Source: Acinetobacter rathckeae
GTDB taxonomy: Bacteria > Pseudomonadota > Gammaproteobacteria > Pseudomonadales > Moraxellaceae
Reading direction: 5' to 3'
Assembly (NCBI RefSeq): GCF_015627125.1
Contig: NZ_VTDO01000011.1
Location: 1-54,764, forward strand
DNA: 54,764 nucleotides
Part shown: positions 18,277 to 25,802 of the stretch, in pieces
Layout: each line of letters starts with the position of its first letter
Numbering within the stretch: position 1 is the stretch's first letter
Program-made: the position numbers and the translations under genes
Notes under the pieces: generated by a model
What the model was told of the DNA's origin: nothing
What the model saw: only the letters and a program-made list of their open reading frames with translations
Database searches by the model: none

Positions 18277-19254
18277 TTAAACAACGTAATCTGCAGCCCA
18301 TTTTTCAAGAATGGCTTGGTATGGCTGAATAAACTGTTCTTCTGTAAATTTACCTTGTTTTACTGCCAATTGGCTACGTTCTTCACGATCATATACAATT
18401 TGGGTCAGTGAGTAGTCTTGATACTTCAAACTTGGTTGATAGCACTGCCCTGCTGCCGCATTGGCATTATAAATCTCAGGACGGTAAATTCGCTGGAAGG
18501 TTTCCATGGTACTAATTGTGCCAATCAACTCAAGGTTGGTATAGTCTGCTAACAAGTCACCACGGAAGTAAAATGCTAAAGGCGCAACGCTATTTTTTGG
18601 CATAAAGTAGCGAACCTCTAAGCCCATTTTTGCAAAATATTCATCTGTTAAAGAGTATGCCTCTTGTTTATATTCAACACCTAAAATTGGGTGTTCATTT
18701 GTCGTGCGATGATACGTTTTGGTGGTTGAAACACTTAAACAAATCACAGGTTGTTTATTAAATCTTTCAGTGTAGGTTTTTGAGTTCACAAATGACTGAA
18801 AAATCTTGCCATGCAAGTCGCCATAGCCCGCTGGTACTGTAAATTCTGTTTTGTTTTTATTGTGCTCTAATAACAATACGCTAAAGTCATAGTCACGTAC
18901 ATAAGAAGAAAAGTTGTTACCAACAATCCCATCTATACGCTGATTGGTTTTATGATCAACAATATTTGTTTTCAAAATTTCAATGGTTGGGAATGTATTG
19001 CCATTACCTTCAACATCAATATCAACAGATATAATGTCTAGCTCTAGAGAATAACGGTCTGCATTTGGGTTGTCCCAATGTGCCAAGTCATTAAAACGAT
19101 TATTCATCATTTTTAGAGTTTTACGCAGATTTTCTTCACGACTCTCGCCTCGTGCTAAGTTAGCAAAGTTTGTCGTTGTACGAGTATTGTTTGATGGGTG
19201 ATAGTTTTCATCAAAACGAATGCTTTTAACTGTAAATTGAAATGCTGTACTCAT
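18277..19254 (-). CDS. mesX: DUF1852 protein MesX, partner of MesD
   Basis: 325 residues, soluble, no signal peptide. The protein starts FQFTVKSIRFDENYHPSNNTRTTTNFANLARG, the beginning of DUF1852. Published genetics on the MesD family shows that DUF1852 is required with oxygen for MesD to make methionine, and its chemistry is not known; it may help generate or deliver an unusual methyl donor. It is the first gene of the mesX-mesD operon, with two MetR-like sites about 200 bases upstream, which fits control by homocysteine/methionine status. Confidence 0.88.
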   Translation of the reverse strand: MSTAFQFTVKSIRFDENYHPSNNTRTTTNFANLARGESREENLRKTLKMMNNRFNDLAHWDNPNADRYSLELDIISVDIDVEGNGNTFPTIEILKTNIVDHKTNQRIDGIVGNNFSSYVRDYDFSVLLLEHNKNKTEFTVPAGYGDLHGKIFQSFVNSKTYTERFNKQPVICLSVSTTKTYHRTTNEHPILGVEYKQEAYSLTDEYFAKMGLEVRYFMPKNSVAPLAFYFRGDLLADYTNLELIGTISTMETFQRIYRPEIYNANAAAGQCYQPSLKYQDYSLTQIVYDREERSQLAVKQGKFTEEQFIQPYQAILEKWAADYVV

Positions 19255-19452
19255 TGCTCTGCGACCCTAAATTTGAGATAAAACCTGAATGTATGTTGCT
19301 CTTGCTTGCTGCATGTTCCAGTTTTGGCGTTTAACAGTCAGTCTATGTATTTTTCTTGCTCATAACGAATGCTACAAGTAAGAGTGAACAATCACATGCT
19401 CTACCTTAAGAACATAAGGTAATTTATACATCAATCACTACATGAATAAAAG

Positions 19453-19486
19453 TGACTTTATTTCACAAAAATATGAATGAAATTCA
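19453..19486 (-). promoter_or_regulatory. Tandem MetR-like boxes upstream of mesX
   Basis: The 13-mer TGAATGAAATTCA at 19474-19486 fits the MetR consensus TGAA-N5-TTCA exactly. A second copy with one mismatch, TGACTTTATTTCA, is at 19453-19465, 21 bases away, so both lie on the same DNA face. A possible TTTATT-16-TATAAA promoter follows on the minus strand toward mesX. This supports MetR-type activation of mesXD; no metR gene is in the window. Confidence 0.6.
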
Positions 19487-19635
19487 TGTTTGGTTTTTCG
19501 CTATTGTTTAGGGATATTTTATACAGCATATGACTTTTACAAAAAAATTTATCTACTTTTGAACAACTGCTTAAACCTAAAAAAGTGGACAAAAATCACG
19601 CTAAAACTAATATAAACTAACGTTGGGGCACACTT

Positions 19636-19797
19636 ATGACTAAATGCTTTAGTCCAGAATTTAAGTCGCAAGCAATCGATTATGCGCTTGCAAACTCACA
19701 CCAACCATTAGCATCAATTGCAGTGAAACTAGGTGTTAGTTATTCAACATCAGATAAATGGATTCGCACAGCCAATCCGGAGGGTTCAAGCAAGTGA
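19636..19797 (+). pseudogene. IS3-family transposase OrfA fragment
   Basis: A 53-codon frame starts MTKCFSPEFKSQAIDYALAN and continues with SIAVKLGVSYSTSDKWIRTANPEGSSK, the helix-turn-helix of IS3-type OrfA proteins. It then stops at TGA; complete OrfA proteins have about 90-100 residues and are followed by orfB with the DDE domain, which is absent here. Clear terminal inverted repeats could not be assigned. This is an insertion-sequence remnant at the left edge of the accessory island. Confidence 0.75.
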
Positions 19798-20028
19798 ATC
19801 GGATCAGATGACATTCTGCAAATGGTTGGTTAAGCCCTGAGAATTTTGAACAAAACCATTTAGGGCTCGAATCTCCACAAAACTCTATCTAGGATCAATA
19901 GAAAGAGTAGCGGGAAGATTGTATTGACCAACTATTTCAGATGTTTTTTATACATGTATTAGGAGTTTTAGCCTACACACTATACCACCCCATCATCTGA
20001 TGGTTAGCACCAATTAACCTGTTTCTGA

Positions 20029-20148
20029 GAACACTATCCCTCTACTAAATTTAATGGTGTTGAAGATGAAACTAAAGATTTTCATCTATATTTATATCAA
20101 GAATTGCAAAAACAGGAAAAGCTTTTAAAATCAAATATTTTAGCTTAG
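20029..20148 (+). pseudogene. Coding-like relic, unrecognised
   Basis: A stop-free stretch reads EHYPSTKFNGVEDETKDFHL then YLYQELQKQEKLLKSNILA and ends in TAG. Its hydrophilic, Glu/Lys-rich composition looks like the C-terminal end of a protein whose 5' part is lost, but there is no start codon and I do not recognise it. It may be chance. Confidence 0.25.
20104..20131 (+). promoter_or_regulatory. Candidate promoter of the island operon
   Basis: TTGCAA and TAAAAT are separated by 16 bases, about 85 bases upstream of the ATG at 20216. That ATG has a strong AAGGAAAA ribosome site. The match to consensus is the only evidence. Confidence 0.35.
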
Positions 20149-20215
20149 AATAAAATTAAACATCAATATACAGCTATTTGGGTCAAGTCGCCGATCTGGA
20201 ATTTAAGGAAAATTT

Positions 20216-22678
20216 ATGAGTAATCAATTAAATTTTAAGGTCAGCTCTGGATTAAAAAATATTATTGGTCGTGATTTAATTATTAACGATACCGTAGCTA
20301 TTTTTGAATTAGTAAAAAATGCATTTGATGCAAATGCTCGGACAGTTCAACTCTATTTTGATAAAGAGAGAATTATCATCATTGATGATGGTCATGGTAT
20401 GAACTATGATGACTTAGTTAATAAATGGTTATTTGTAGCTTATTCAGAGAAGAAAAAGCAAAATCAGTCAAACCATACTGACTATCGTCATAGCGTGATT
20501 AACAAAAATTTTGCCGGTAGCAAAGGTGTAGGACGCTTCTCATGTGATAGGTTGGGAAAAAGTTTAAGGCTTCAAACAATACATGAAAATCATATAAATC
20601 ATAGTGAAATTTTAGATATTGAATGGGACAGGTTTGAATCTAATGACCTTAATCGATTTGAATCAATCCAAGTGTATAATAGCTCAAGTTCAAGCTTTAA
20701 TTTAGAGTGTTTTGAATATTCTATAGACTTATTTAATATTTTCTCATTAAACAAATCTTTAGAACTTCCAAAGCATGGAACAATCATTGAAATAAAGAAC
20801 TTACGAGAAGTTTGGGATAGAAAAAAACTACTAGATCTTAAAAATTCTTTAGCGAAACTTATTAACCCATTTAAGCAAGAAAGTGATTTCAAAATTATTA
20901 TTTATGCCCCTGACGAAATAGATAAGGATAATAAAGAATACCAAGATAAAAAAAACTCAGATGAATATATACCTTTAGTAAATGGCTCGATCCAAAATTT
21001 TATTTTTGATACATTACAATCTAAATCAACTTACTTAGATGTTAACTTTACCGATAATGGTGAAACCATTACTTCGACCCTTAGAGATCGTGGGGAATTA
21101 ATATATAAAATTAAAGAACCTAATGATTACACAAATATAAAAAATTCAGAATTTTCATCTAGTATTTACTATTTAAATACAGCAGCAAAACAAACATTTA
21201 AACGACGAATGGGCCTAACATCAGTATCGTTTGGATCAATTTTTGTGTTTCGTAATGGCTTTCGCGTCTACCCTATTGGTAATGAAGGGGATGATACTTT
21301 TCGTCTGGATAGAAGAAAACAACAAGGTTATGCCAGATATTTAGGTACACGTGATGTTATAGGAAAAATTGATGTAAAAGGTACTGAAGAACAATTTAAG
21401 GAAACAACCAGCAGAGATCAAGGATTAATTGAAACGCCAGCATATCTTCAATTAGAAGAATGCTTTATGGAAAAATGTATCAAACGATTAGAAAGCTATA
21501 TTGTTGATGTTACTTGGAAAGATAGTCTTGATAGAGAATTAGATACTCCTGAAAGATTAAATACAGATCTTGCTAAAGCACGCATTATACAAATTGTTTC
21601 GAAACTAGCTAATTCAAAAAAAATAGAATTATTAGAATATAGTGAAAATTTAATCACGATACTTAATGAGAAATCAAAAGAATTTGAAGAGTCTATTGAA
21701 GGCTTAAAAGCAGTTGCCCGCAAATCTAATAATATTGAACTATGGGAAAAAGTTAATAAAGCTGAACAGAGATATTTAGAGCTTAAAGAAGCCGAAATAC
21801 AAGCTAAAAAGGAGGCTGTAGAAGCTGTAGAAGCCAGAAGACTAGCTGAAGAAGAAGCAAGAAAAGCAAATAAAGAACGCCAGGAAGCTGAAAAACAGAA
21901 GCAGGCGGCTGAAGAGGCAACAAAACAGGCTGAAGAAGAGAAACAAGAAGCTTTATCTGAAAAAGAACAAGTCTCTCTAGCATATGAAGAAGAGAAGAAA
22001 AGAAATCTATTTCTAACAGCTAATTCATCATTAGATAAAGATAATATTGTTAATCTCATGCACCAAATTGGAATTTATGCTTCAACTATTCATACTATTC
22101 TTACAAACCAAATTGATAAACTAAATCATGATGAAAAATTCACTAAAGAAGAATTAATTAATATATTTGAAAGACTAACATTCAAAAACCAGCAAACATT
22201 ATCGGTCTCCAGATTTGCAACGCAGGCTAATTTTAGAATTCAATCAGAACAAATTACAGCCAACTTAGTTAATTTTTTTGAAGAATACTTGTTAGCAATT
22301 TGTAGTATATATACTGGCGATACATTAAAGATTACTTTTGATACTGATATTGACTCATTTGAAAGAACATTTCTACCGATTGAACTTTCAATGGTCATTG
22401 ACAATCTCGTACATAATTCACGTAAGGCTAGAGCAACTACTGTTAATTTTAGCTTTAAAAAAATAGGTTCAAAACAAATTGAAATTTCTATAACCGATGA
22501 TGGTCAAGGCATAGACTCATATGAACAAAATAGAATATTTGAGAAAGGCTTCAGTACTACTGATGGTTCTGGGCTTGGTCTCTACCATGTGAAATTTATT
22601 ATAGAGCAAATGGGCGGAAGTATTTCTTTAAACGAAGACTACCATAATGGTTGTCAATTTATAATTAGGCTAGTATAA
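20216..22678 (+). CDS. Double-GHKL ATPase: MORC/Hsp90-like sensor fused to a histidine kinase
   Basis: 820 residues, no membrane segment. N-terminal GHKL ATPase: N-box ELVKNAFDANA at 31-41, DDGHGM at 57-62 and GSKGVGRFSCDRLG at 101-114, the style of Hsp90/MutL/MORC enzymes rather than kinases. A middle domain to about residue 500 may be the S5-like transducer. A long Glu/Ala/Lys-rich coiled coil covers about 515-600. A dimerisation helix with candidate phospho-acceptor His616 in NLMHQIG follows. The C-terminal kinase-type ATPase has VIDNLVHNSRKA, TDDGQGID (Asp761-Asp762) and DGSGLGLYH. The likely role is intracellular sensing with phosphotransfer to the receiver protein whose gene starts immediately downstream. 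Related paraMORC GHKL proteins occur in restriction-modification neighbourhoods. The exact trigger is unknown. Confidence 0.75.
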   Translation: MSNQLNFKVSSGLKNIIGRDLIINDTVAIFELVKNAFDANARTVQLYFDKERIIIIDDGHGMNYDDLVNKWLFVAYSEKKKQNQSNHTDYRHSVINKNFAGSKGVGRFSCDRLGKSLRLQTIHENHINHSEILDIEWDRFESNDLNRFESIQVYNSSSSSFNLECFEYSIDLFNIFSLNKSLELPKHGTIIEIKNLREVWDRKKLLDLKNSLAKLINPFKQESDFKIIIYAPDEIDKDNKEYQDKKNSDEYIPLVNGSIQNFIFDTLQSKSTYLDVNFTDNGETITSTLRDRGELIYKIKEPNDYTNIKNSEFSSSIYYLNTAAKQTFKRRMGLTSVSFGSIFVFRNGFRVYPIGNEGDDTFRLDRRKQQGYARYLGTRDVIGKIDVKGTEEQFKETTSRDQGLIETPAYLQLEECFMEKCIKRLESYIVDVTWKDSLDRELDTPERLNTDLAKARIIQIVSKLANSKKIELLEYSENLITILNEKSKEFEESIEGLKAVARKSNNIELWEKVNKAEQRYLELKEAEIQAKKEAVEAVEARRLAEEEARKANKERQEAEKQKQAAEEATKQAEEEKQEALSEKEQVSLAYEEEKKRNLFLTANSSLDKDNIVNLMHQIGIYASTIHTILTNQIDKLNHDEKFTKEELINIFERLTFKNQQTLSVSRFATQANFRIQSEQITANLVNFFEEYLLAICSIYTGDTLKITFDTDIDSFERTFLPIELSMVIDNLVHNSRKARATTVNFSFKKIGSKQIEISITDDGQGIDSYEQNRIFEKGFSTTDGSGLGLYHVKFIIEQMGGSISLNEDYHNGCQFIIRLV

Positions 22679-22679
22679 G

Positions 22680-23642
22680 ATGCGTTTAGATTACCAGATA
22701 TTGTGGTTTGAAGATCAGCAAAATAATGTTGAAGAAGTAGCAAAAGGTCTATCTACTCGATTAAGTCGTCTAGGCTTTAATTTAAAAGTACAATGGATTA
22801 AACCTGGAAGCGACCTCAATAATACTTTCGGCAATATAAAGAATATTGTTAATAACTTTGATCTCATCTTACTTGATTATGATTTAGGTAAAGATAGCTT
22901 CAATGGTGCTGATATTGCAAAAAAGCTTAGACGTTCAAATTTACTAACAGATATTATTTTTTACAGCTCAGCCTCACCTAGTAATTTACGCCGGTTCATG
23001 TTTGACCATCACGTGGATGGTGTCTTTTGTATTAATAGAAATAATTTACAAGGTGAATCATTCGAGATCATACAAAATAGAATACGTAAAATTCTTGATA
23101 TTAATCATATGCGCGGAATTGTAATGGAGGTTGTGAGTGAGTTTGATGAATCAATTAGTGATTTAACAAAAAACCTTGAATCTAAAATTGATTGTAGTGA
23201 AAAAAGAAAAGAAATTTCATCATTCATCCAAGAGAAGATTACAACATTAGGTTCAAAAAATGTTTCTCAAATAAGCAATATTATTAATAATGAATCAGGT
23301 TATATGTTCGAAGAACTTATAAACCATAGAGCATGTAGTAGTTTCATAAAATACGAAGTTTTAAAGAGAATGTTGGAAGATTTAGAAGACAAATATAATA
23401 TAACGAATATATTAGAAGTCTTAAAAAAATACAATGAAGACGTTATAGCACCAAGAAATGAGCTGGCGCATGTAAAACCAACAGAAGAAAAGGGGAAAAC
23501 TGTTTTTAAGGTAGGTGACAAGCTATATGGCGAAAATGAATTTAAATTGTTACGTCAAAACTTATTAAATCACCGAGATAATTTTAACGATCTTAAAAAC
23601 TTGCTTATTAATGGTAACCTTGAAGAAGTCCAACGTGAATAG
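22680..23642 (+). CDS. Receiver-domain protein with a putative HEPN RNase C-terminal domain
   Basis: 320 residues. The N-terminal receiver domain has the acidic pair Glu11-Asp12, phospho-acceptor Asp66 in ILLDYDLG and a Ser96/Ser97 switch position in FYSSASP; the usual Lys of the last strand seems replaced (FCINRNN). Residues 140-320 are helical and lack any DNA-binding helix-turn-helix. They contain APRNELAHVKP, where Arg259-X4-His264 fits the R-X4-6-H catalytic motif of HEPN RNases and toxins. I infer a phosphorylation-controlled RNase or other effector. The gene begins one base after the kinase-like gene stops. Without structure prediction the HEPN call is moderate; it could be an inactive helical adaptor. 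Confidence 0.65.
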   Translation: MRLDYQILWFEDQQNNVEEVAKGLSTRLSRLGFNLKVQWIKPGSDLNNTFGNIKNIVNNFDLILLDYDLGKDSFNGADIAKKLRRSNLLTDIIFYSSASPSNLRRFMFDHHVDGVFCINRNNLQGESFEIIQNRIRKILDINHMRGIVMEVVSEFDESISDLTKNLESKIDCSEKRKEISSFIQEKITTLGSKNVSQISNIINNESGYMFEELINHRACSSFIKYEVLKRMLEDLEDKYNITNILEVLKKYNEDVIAPRNELAHVKPTEEKGKTVFKVGDKLYGENEFKLLRQNLLNHRDNFNDLKNLLINGNLEEVQRE

Positions 23643-23704
23643 TCCTGGTGTTTGAATCATAAATCCATTACACTTCTCTTGAAATTCTAGTATAAGAACC
23701 TATT

Positions 23705-25114
23705 ATGCGCTTTATAGACTTGTTTTCTGGCTGTGGCGGACTCTCATTAGGACTACTAAACGCTGGTTTGACAGGTCTTTTTGCCATTGAAAAGAATACA
23801 GATGCCTTTCTTAGTTTAAAAAACAATCTTGTTACACCTAATCCAAATTTGAAAAATACTTTCAAGTGGGATTCTTCCCAACTTTCTGTACAACACCATG
23901 ATATTCATGAAGTCTTAGAAGAAAAAAAGGATTATTTAGCTCAATTAGGGAAAGATAAAATTGTTGATTTGGTAGTAGGTGGTCCACCATGCCAAGGCTT
24001 TTCAACGGCTGGAAGACGAGATCCAAATGATCCTAGAAGCAAACTGGTATACGACTATTTAAAAGTTGTCTCTTTAGTCCGCCCCAAGATTATTTTAATG
24101 GAAAATGTTAAAGGAATAACATATAAAATTAAAGATCAACCAGCCATAGCTAATAGCATCAAAAGTAAGTTAGCAGAATTGGGCTATCTGCCAATAACAT
24201 TTATTGAAGATTGTTCTGTATGGGGAGTTCCTCAACATCGGATTCGATTCATATTATTTGGTATTAATATTGAAGAGATAATTGGAGTTAATCCATCTTT
24301 ATCTAAAAAACAAATATTAGAGTTCAGCAAAAAAGTAACTCCCTTATTTGAAGAGAAATTTAATCTATTTACTAAAAAATTTAAAGCGAAGAAAAATTTG
24401 CCGATCAAAGTTTCTACTCAAGAAGCTATTGCTGATTTAAAAACGTTAAGCAAATATAATCGTGCTTATAAATTAAAAAATGTCACGGATATTCCAAGTG
24501 ATAGGTTCTTACAAATATCTAGTACACATTGTCCTGAAAATTTAAATAGGAGCTATATTGATTTAATGAGGGATGGACTTGTTAAAAATTTTTTACCAAC
24601 AGGTTTACGCTTAGCTAACCATACCCCCATTATAAAAAATAAATTTAAAAGAATTTTAAGCGATTTAAATAACCCTAAACTATCTGGAAAATATCAATTA
24701 CAAAGAATGCGAACTCTACCAAAAGATTATGTATTAGATGCTTTCAATACTAAAAAGCAGATTACTAAAGTTTTAGATCCATCAGAATGTGCTCCAACTA
24801 TCACAACATTACCGGATGATTTATTACACTATGATGAACCTCGTATCTTAACCGTACGAGAATGCGCCCGTTTACAATCATTTCCCGACTGGTTCGAATT
24901 TCATGGCCCTTATACAACTGGTGGAGAAAGAAGGAAAGTAAGCTGTCCGAAGTATACTCAGGTCGGCAATGCCATTCCTCCGTTAATGGCTGAGGGTATT
25001 GGGTTATTTTTATTAAATGAATTTAATAGTATTTGTCATGAGATAAAACTCGAATTACTTAATTACCAGAAAGAGATATCACTCACTCAAAGCAAACTTA
25101 CTCACCTAACATAA
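23705..25114 (+). CDS. DNA (cytosine-5) methyltransferase
   Basis: 469 residues with all main C5-methyltransferase motifs in order: FSGCGGLSLGLLNAG (I, SAM binding), GGPPCQGFS (IV, nucleophile Cys96), ENVKG (VI, 133-137), QHRIRFILFG (VIII) and QVGNAIPP (X) near residue 420. The region between VIII and X is the target recognition domain; the site recognised is not predictable by eye. It starts 62 bases after the receiver gene on the same strand and is likely part of the same module. No Vsr or restriction endonuclease gene is adjacent. Its last 17 bases overlap, tail to tail, with the racemase gene. Confidence 0.95.
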   Translation: MRFIDLFSGCGGLSLGLLNAGLTGLFAIEKNTDAFLSLKNNLVTPNPNLKNTFKWDSSQLSVQHHDIHEVLEEKKDYLAQLGKDKIVDLVVGGPPCQGFSTAGRRDPNDPRSKLVYDYLKVVSLVRPKIILMENVKGITYKIKDQPAIANSIKSKLAELGYLPITFIEDCSVWGVPQHRIRFILFGINIEEIIGVNPSLSKKQILEFSKKVTPLFEEKFNLFTKKFKAKKNLPIKVSTQEAIADLKTLSKYNRAYKLKNVTDIPSDRFLQISSTHCPENLNRSYIDLMRDGLVKNFLPTGLRLANHTPIIKNKFKRILSDLNNPKLSGKYQLQRMRTLPKDYVLDAFNTKKQITKVLDPSECAPTITTLPDDLLHYDEPRILTVRECARLQSFPDWFEFHGPYTTGGERRKVSCPKYTQVGNAIPPLMAEGIGLFLLNEFNSICHEIKLELLNYQKEISLTQSKLTHLT

Positions 25115-25793
25115 ACTCAACAGCCGCCTGCACATGTATCGCAGTGGTATCAAATAGTGGTAAGCCACACGCTTCTGCCTCTGGCAACAACATCACAATT
25201 TCGGTACAGCCTAAAATAATACCTTGTGCCCCTTGTTGTTTTAAGCCTTCAATTATGTTTAAAAACGCTTGCTTAGATGATGCGTTGACCTGACCCAAAC
25301 ACAGCTCATCATAAATAGTGCGATGTATCGTTGCCCGATCTTTCTCTTGGGGTATCAATACCTCTAAACCATGCTCAATCAACCGTGCTTTATAAAAATC
25401 TTGCTCCATGGTAAAAGCTGTACCTAGCAAAGCGATTCGCTGTATGCCCTGTGCCAAAATATGTTTTGCTGTGGCATCAGCAATGTGTAATAAAGGCACG
25501 CTCATGGCTTGTTGAATTTCTGGTGCAACCAAATGCATGGTATTGGTACACAGTACAATCGCATCAACCTCTGCACATTGTAATTTTTGAGCTTCTTGTT
25601 GTAATATTTTGGCGGCTTGTGCCCAATCACCTTGTTGTTGGAGCTTTTCTATTTCTGCAAAATTTACGCTATTTAAAATAATCTGAGCACTATTTAAACC
25701 ACCTAAACGTTGCTGTACTGCCTTGTTTAAATGCTGATAATACAATGCTGTAGACTCCCAGCTCATACCACCCAATAAGCCAATTGTTTTCAT
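25098..25793 (-). CDS. Aspartate/glutamate racemase family protein
   Basis: 231 residues. It starts MKTIGLLGGMSWESTALYY, the N-terminal signature of the YgeA-type amino-acid racemases. The two catalytic Cys are in LCTNTMH near residue 83 and LGCTE near residue 195. It would interconvert L- and D-forms of an acidic or related amino acid in the cytoplasm without cofactor. It follows astE by 9 bases at the end of the ast cluster, so it may be co-transcribed with it. Its 3' end overlaps the methyltransferase gene on the other strand, so the island reaches exactly to this gene without damaging it. Confidence 0.9.
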   Translation of the reverse strand: MKTIGLLGGMSWESTALYYQHLNKAVQQRLGGLNSAQIILNSVNFAEIEKLQQQGDWAQAAKILQQEAQKLQCAEVDAIVLCTNTMHLVAPEIQQAMSVPLLHIADATAKHILAQGIQRIALLGTAFTMEQDFYKARLIEHGLEVLIPQEKDRATIHRTIYDELCLGQVNASSKQAFLNIIEGLKQQGAQGIILGCTEIVMLLPEAEACGLPLFDTTAIHVQAAVEFMLGE

Positions 25794-25802
25794 TATTATC
25801 TC

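Larger units (their letters stand above)
19255..20215. other. Gene-poor junction between mesX and the defence-like island
   Basis: About 960 bases hold the mesX control region (19255-19490), an IS3-type orfA fragment (19636-19797), scrambled sequence with many stops in all frames, a small dyad CCATCA-TC-TGATGG at 19990-20003, a coding-like relic (20029-20148) and a promoter candidate for the island genes. It reads as a zone of repeated insertion and decay. Confidence 0.55.

Noticed and set aside
19255..19600. SAM riboswitch or other leader RNA upstream of mesX
   Set aside because: No conserved multi-stem riboswitch core could be recognised; the MetR-like boxes explain the regulation better.
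21496..22059. Long Ser/Ala/Phe-rich frame antisense to the coiled-coil region
   Set aside because: It is the mirror of the Glu/Ala/Lys-rich coiled coil on the other strand and has no ribosome site or family features.
20216..25114. Reading the three-gene island as Detocs, BREX, DISARM or a standard type II restriction-modification system
   Set aside because: Detocs has a distinct three-protein phosphorelay and no methyltransferase; BREX and DISARM need helicases, PglZ or DrmA/B; no endonuclease is encoded. Only general similarity to these ideas remains.
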